A stretch of 64,000 nucleotides of DNA from Marinilabiliaceae bacterium JC017 (GTDB lineage: Bacteria; Bacteroidota; Bacteroidia; Bacteroidales; Marinilabiliaceae): the NCBI GenBank assembly GCA_004296775.1, contig RHGE01000006.1:55500-119499 (forward strand), read 5' to 3'. Below, one piece after another: positions 61,841 through 64,000 of this stretch. A model generated the notes under the pieces. The model ran no database searches. It was not told the origin of the DNA and worked only from the letters and a program-made list of their open reading frames with translations. Each line of letters opens with the position of its first letter. The first letter of the stretch is position 1. The translations under genes and the position numbers were made by a program.

Positions 61841-62557
61841 TTATGCCTCTTTTTTCGGGTCGGATGGAAACTCAAAACAGACATACCCGCGGGCTTTCCA
61901 TACCTCCCTAATATTGCGGTAGGGTAAGTTGTAGGGATCAAATTCGGGATTGTCGGAGTGAAGCTCCAAAATATTTTCACCGCCCTGGTGCAGTCTTTTA
62001 AATACCACACCCTCATCCCGGGTGATGACGATGTGTGGGGTGCCCCAATCGATCATTTCCCAGTTTTGCATGTACTCGCAAATGATGTAAGCACCGGCAG
62101 GAATGGGTAGCATGCTTTCACCTTCAATCTGGAACACGCGGTAGGTGCGGTGGTGACTTAGTTCAGGAAAAGGCAAAGAGAAACGTGGCAGCTCGGCAAT
62201 GAACTCGGCGTCGGCATAGCCGCTGGCATATCCGGCGGCAGCTTTGACCGGTACCAAAGCGACACGTTCCTTTTCCGACTGTTCATCTACCACGATGGGC
62301 AAGATGCGTATTTTATCGCCCTTGATGTGATCGGGGGTGGTTTGATCGGCCTGTTCAAGGTTCAGAAAAAGTAGCTCATCCAGGGTGCGGTTAAACACCT
62401 TGCTGATCTTTTGCAGGGTAGTGATACGCGGCATGGTATCGCCTTTTTCATAAGATCGCAGGGAGGATGGACTGATTCCTGTTTTCTCAGCCGTCCGGCG
62501 AAGCGACCATTGTTTGCCAGTTCTTAAGTAGGTAATATTTTGAGCTAATAATTGCAT
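61841..62557 (-). CDS. XRE-family regulator with S24 (LexA-like) C-terminal domain
   Basis: ATG 62557 is preferred to an upstream TTG. The 238-residue protein has a helix-turn-helix at residues 17-60 ('WSLRRTAEKTGISPSSLRSYEKG'; read as RRTAEKTGISPSSLRSYE). Its C-terminal domain is S24-like, with 'IEGESMLPI', in which the Ser is the likely nucleophile, and 'GVVFKRLH', in which the Lys is the likely base. Such proteins are often cleaved after DNA damage, as in phage repressors and SOS regulators. No phage genes surround it. A palindrome in its leader suggests autoregulation. Confidence 0.85.
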   Translation of the reverse strand: MQLLAQNITYLRTGKQWSLRRTAEKTGISPSSLRSYEKGDTMPRITTLQKISKVFNRTLDELLFLNLEQADQTTPDHIKGDKIRILPIVVDEQSEKERVALVPVKAAAGYASGYADAEFIAELPRFSLPFPELSHHRTYRVFQIEGESMLPIPAGAYIICEYMQNWEMIDWGTPHIVITRDEGVVFKRLHQGGENILELHSDNPEFDPYNLPYRNIREVWKARGYVCFEFPSDPKKEA

Positions 62558-62624
62558 AACTGTAATGTTCAATTTCTGTTGGTGTGATTTTGTCTGTACA
62601 CACCTGGGATCAAGAAAATAGTCA

Positions 62625-62644
62625 ATCAACGACTAATCGTTGAT
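62625..62644. promoter_or_regulatory. Candidate operator in the leader of the XRE/S24 gene
   Basis: ATCAACGA-CTAA-TCGTTGAT is a perfect 8-bp-arm palindrome, 20 bases long. It sits just downstream of the predicted start of transcription of the regulator gene, where a repressor would block its own synthesis. A second inverted repeat, GGTGTG ... CACACC (62580-62603), lies closer to the ATG. Confidence 0.6.
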
Positions 62645-62663
62645 GATTTGTGTGTTTGGAATG

Positions 62664-62671
62664 CAAAAGTA
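62664..62671 (-). promoter_or_regulatory. -7 box of the XRE/S24 gene
   Basis: On the - strand TACTTTTG (followed by C) matches TAnnTTTG. Transcription would begin near 62657 and give a leader of about 100 bases that contains the palindrome. A TTG lies about 16 bases upstream as a weak -33 element. Confidence 0.5.
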
Positions 62672-62838
62672 GAATTGTTTCGGCAAACAACCATTGTTTT
62701 TGGGGATGTTATTGGTGTATATGCCCACGATGTTAAGGGTTTGAAGTTTAGTGATGATTTTTAAGGAGTCAAAATGGGTTTAGAGCAGATTTATGTTATG
62801 GGTTGGTTAATTGATCGTTATTAGGAAAGTCAGAGAAA

Positions 62839-62868
62839 CAAAAATCCGCCGGCACATCACCAGCGGAT
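62839..62868 (-). terminator. Terminator after rluF
   Basis: On the - strand ATCCGCTGG (62868-62860) pairs with CCGGCGGAT (62852-62844), one mismatch, with a 7-base loop and a following TTTTTG. It lies 23 bases past the rluF stop. Confidence 0.85.
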
Positions 62869-62891
62869 CCATATTCACCGGTAGATATTTT

Positions 62892-63626
62892 TTATTTATC
62901 GTGTGTTTTGGATGATGATGAAACCAACCGGTTGATTTCCTTTAATTCCTTTGAGGTTAAATACCGCCATTTACCAATAGGTACATCAAGGGGCACATTC
63001 ATGATTCTGATACGTTTGAGTTTTAAAACTTTATAGCCTAAATATTCGCTCATCCTGCGAATTTGCCGGTTGAGACCTTGTGTGAGTATTATTTTAAAGG
63101 TGTATTTGCTAATTCGTTCTACTTTACATTTGCGTGTAACGGTATCTAAGATCGGAACCCCGTTACTCATTTTCTGAATAAAATCATTGGTGATGGGTTT
63201 GTTGACGGTTACCACATACTCTTTTTCGTGATTATTTCTGGCCCGTAAAATTTTATTAATAATATCGCCATCACTGGTTAAGAAAATCAATCCTTCGCTG
63301 GGTTTGTCTAAACGACCTATTGGGAAAATGCGTTTGGGATAATTGATGTAATCAATAATGTTATCTTTTTCGACTTTGGTGTCGGTTGTGCACACTATCC
63401 CAATTGGTTTATTAAAGGCAATGTAAACAGGTTTGTCTTTTGGTTTGGATATTAATTTACCGTTTACCCTGATTTCGTCTCCGGCGCTGATTTTCGTTCC
63501 CATTTCAGGTACCTTGCCATTGATGGTTACCCGTCCTTCATTAATCAGTTTGTCGGCAGCCCGGCGCGAGCAGTATCCTACCTCACTTAAGTACTTATTG
63601 ATTCTGGTTGATTGAGTCTCTTTCAT
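62892..63626 (-). CDS. rluF: 23S rRNA pseudouridine synthase, RluF type
   Basis: The 244-residue protein has an N-terminal S4 RNA-binding domain ('[20 protein letters not shown]'; 20 residues) and the RsuA/RluF catalytic signature '[18 protein letters not shown]' with its catalytic Asp. The later motif '[18 protein letters not shown]' is also family-typical. Length and the Lys-Pro-Ser variant after GRLD suggest RluF, which modifies U2604 of 23S rRNA; RsuA or RluB-like specificity is possible. Start ATG 63626. Confidence 0.88.
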   Translation of the reverse strand: MKETQSTRINKYLSEVGYCSRRAADKLINEGRVTINGKVPEMGTKISAGDEIRVNGKLISKPKDKPVYIAFNKPIGIVCTTDTKVEKDNIIDYINYPKRIFPIGRLDKPSEGLIFLTSDGDIINKILRARNNHEKEYVVTVNKPITNDFIQKMSNGVPILDTVTRKCKVERISKYTFKIILTQGLNRQIRRMSEYLGYKVLKLKRIRIMNVPLDVPIGKWRYLTSKELKEINRLVSSSSKTHDK

Positions 63627-63837
63627 CTAATATATTGACGTTTTCCGGGACTAAAATAAAGGAATTAATTCTATTTTATTACTAAAAAAGATGCATGGAA
63701 TAAAAAGTGAAGGAGTTGGAGTGAGAGATGTTTTACAAAATATGTAGTAAATGGCTATCGTTATAGTTAAAATATGGTTGCTCTCTTTAAGTGGAATAAA
63801 TGAAGTAATGTTAGGTGCTTAGGAAGCAACTTATACC
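63627..63837. other. Intergenic DNA upstream of rluF
   Basis: AT-rich and without a supportable gene. I see no clear promoter match for rluF. Confidence 0.4.
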
Positions 63838-64000
63838 ATTGCGCCGTGCAAATCCGTGAGATGGGGATTTTATAGGCGTATCAATTATAATGAAACATCT
63901 CATAGTAGCCCTGTAGGTAATCAATCCTACCCGGTAAGGCTTGGTCAGCCACCGGAAGCGAGTTTTGCATAGTCAACAGAAATGTTGGCATGAAGCGTAA
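63838..64000 (+). other. Structured, RNA-like sequence; possible 5' end of a group II intron (cut by window)
   Basis: From about 63838 the composition changes to a GC-richer, stem-rich sequence with no reading frame. TGCGCC (63840) can pair with GGCGTA (63874), and AAATCC with GGATTTT inside it. Later blocks ('CCCTGTAGGTAATC', 'CAGCCACCGGAAGCGAG', 'ATGAAGCGTAA') resemble the stem and loop style of group II intron domain I, where GUGYG-like starts and GGAAGCGA-type loops are common. The window ends before any reverse transcriptase gene, so this is tentative. Confidence 0.35.

Overview
The window looks like a chromosomal segment of an anaerobic, fermentative member of the Bacteroidota, probably a Marinilabiliales-type bacterium. 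That placement is inferred from three things: Bacteroidota-style promoters (TAnnTTTG -7 boxes), an exosortase-N (XrtN) system, and the overall gene content. There are no rRNA or tRNA genes that I can see, and no CRISPR array.

Layout. (a) 1-5.7 kb, + strand: a PHP-domain protein, a HATPase-domain protein, a 2Fe-2S thioredoxin-like ferredoxin and hydB-hydA-hydC, which together encode a trimeric, probably electron-bifurcating [FeFe] hydrogenase. (b) 5.7-9.7 kb: two small orphan genes and hydG, a maturase for the [FeFe] H-cluster. (c) 25.3-9.96 kb, - strand: one long co-directional cluster for a membrane-bound group 4 [NiFe] hydrogenase with an Mrp-type antiporter module. It has sulfhydrogenase-like beta and gamma subunits at its start, and a maturation protease, hypA and hypB at its end. 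(d) 25.9-30.2 kb, +: a VIT-domain membrane protein with a PEP-type sorting tail and its own exosortase (XrtN), preceded by a duplicated palindromic motif and a 39-codon ORF. (e) 30.5-35.6 kb, +: a DUF4838-type lipoprotein, 1.4 kb of repeat-filled DNA and an SLC13-type anion symporter. (f) 40.5-35.7 kb, -: hypF-hypC-hypD-hypE. (g) 44.1-40.6 kb, -: hydE, zwf and pgl. (h) 44.5-52.5 kb, +: ADP-forming acyl-CoA synthetase, a membrane protein, flavodoxin, an aminotransferase and a four-subunit 2-oxoacid:ferredoxin oxidoreductase. (i) 53-64 kb: an ankyrin-phosphatase lipoprotein, several uncharacterised proteins, an SPFH protein, an XRE/S24 regulator, RluF and, at the very end, what may be the start of a group II intron.

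How it fits together (inference). 2-Oxoacid oxidation after transamination would reduce ferredoxin and give acyl-CoA. The acyl-CoA synthetase would turn the thioester into ATP. Reduced ferredoxin and NADH could be disposed of as H2 by HydABC, or through the ion-pumping [NiFe] complex. The window carries the maturation genes for both metal sites (HydE and HydG; HypA-F and a protease). HydF is not here.

The intergenic DNA is unusually rich in repeats: 15-, 41- and 42-bp tandem arrays at gene 3' ends, a roughly 385-bp interspersed non-coding element, an 83-bp palindromic element, several short dispersed motifs, REP-like palindromes and long pyrimidine-rich tracts. Many of these sit between subunit genes of the hydrogenase cluster.
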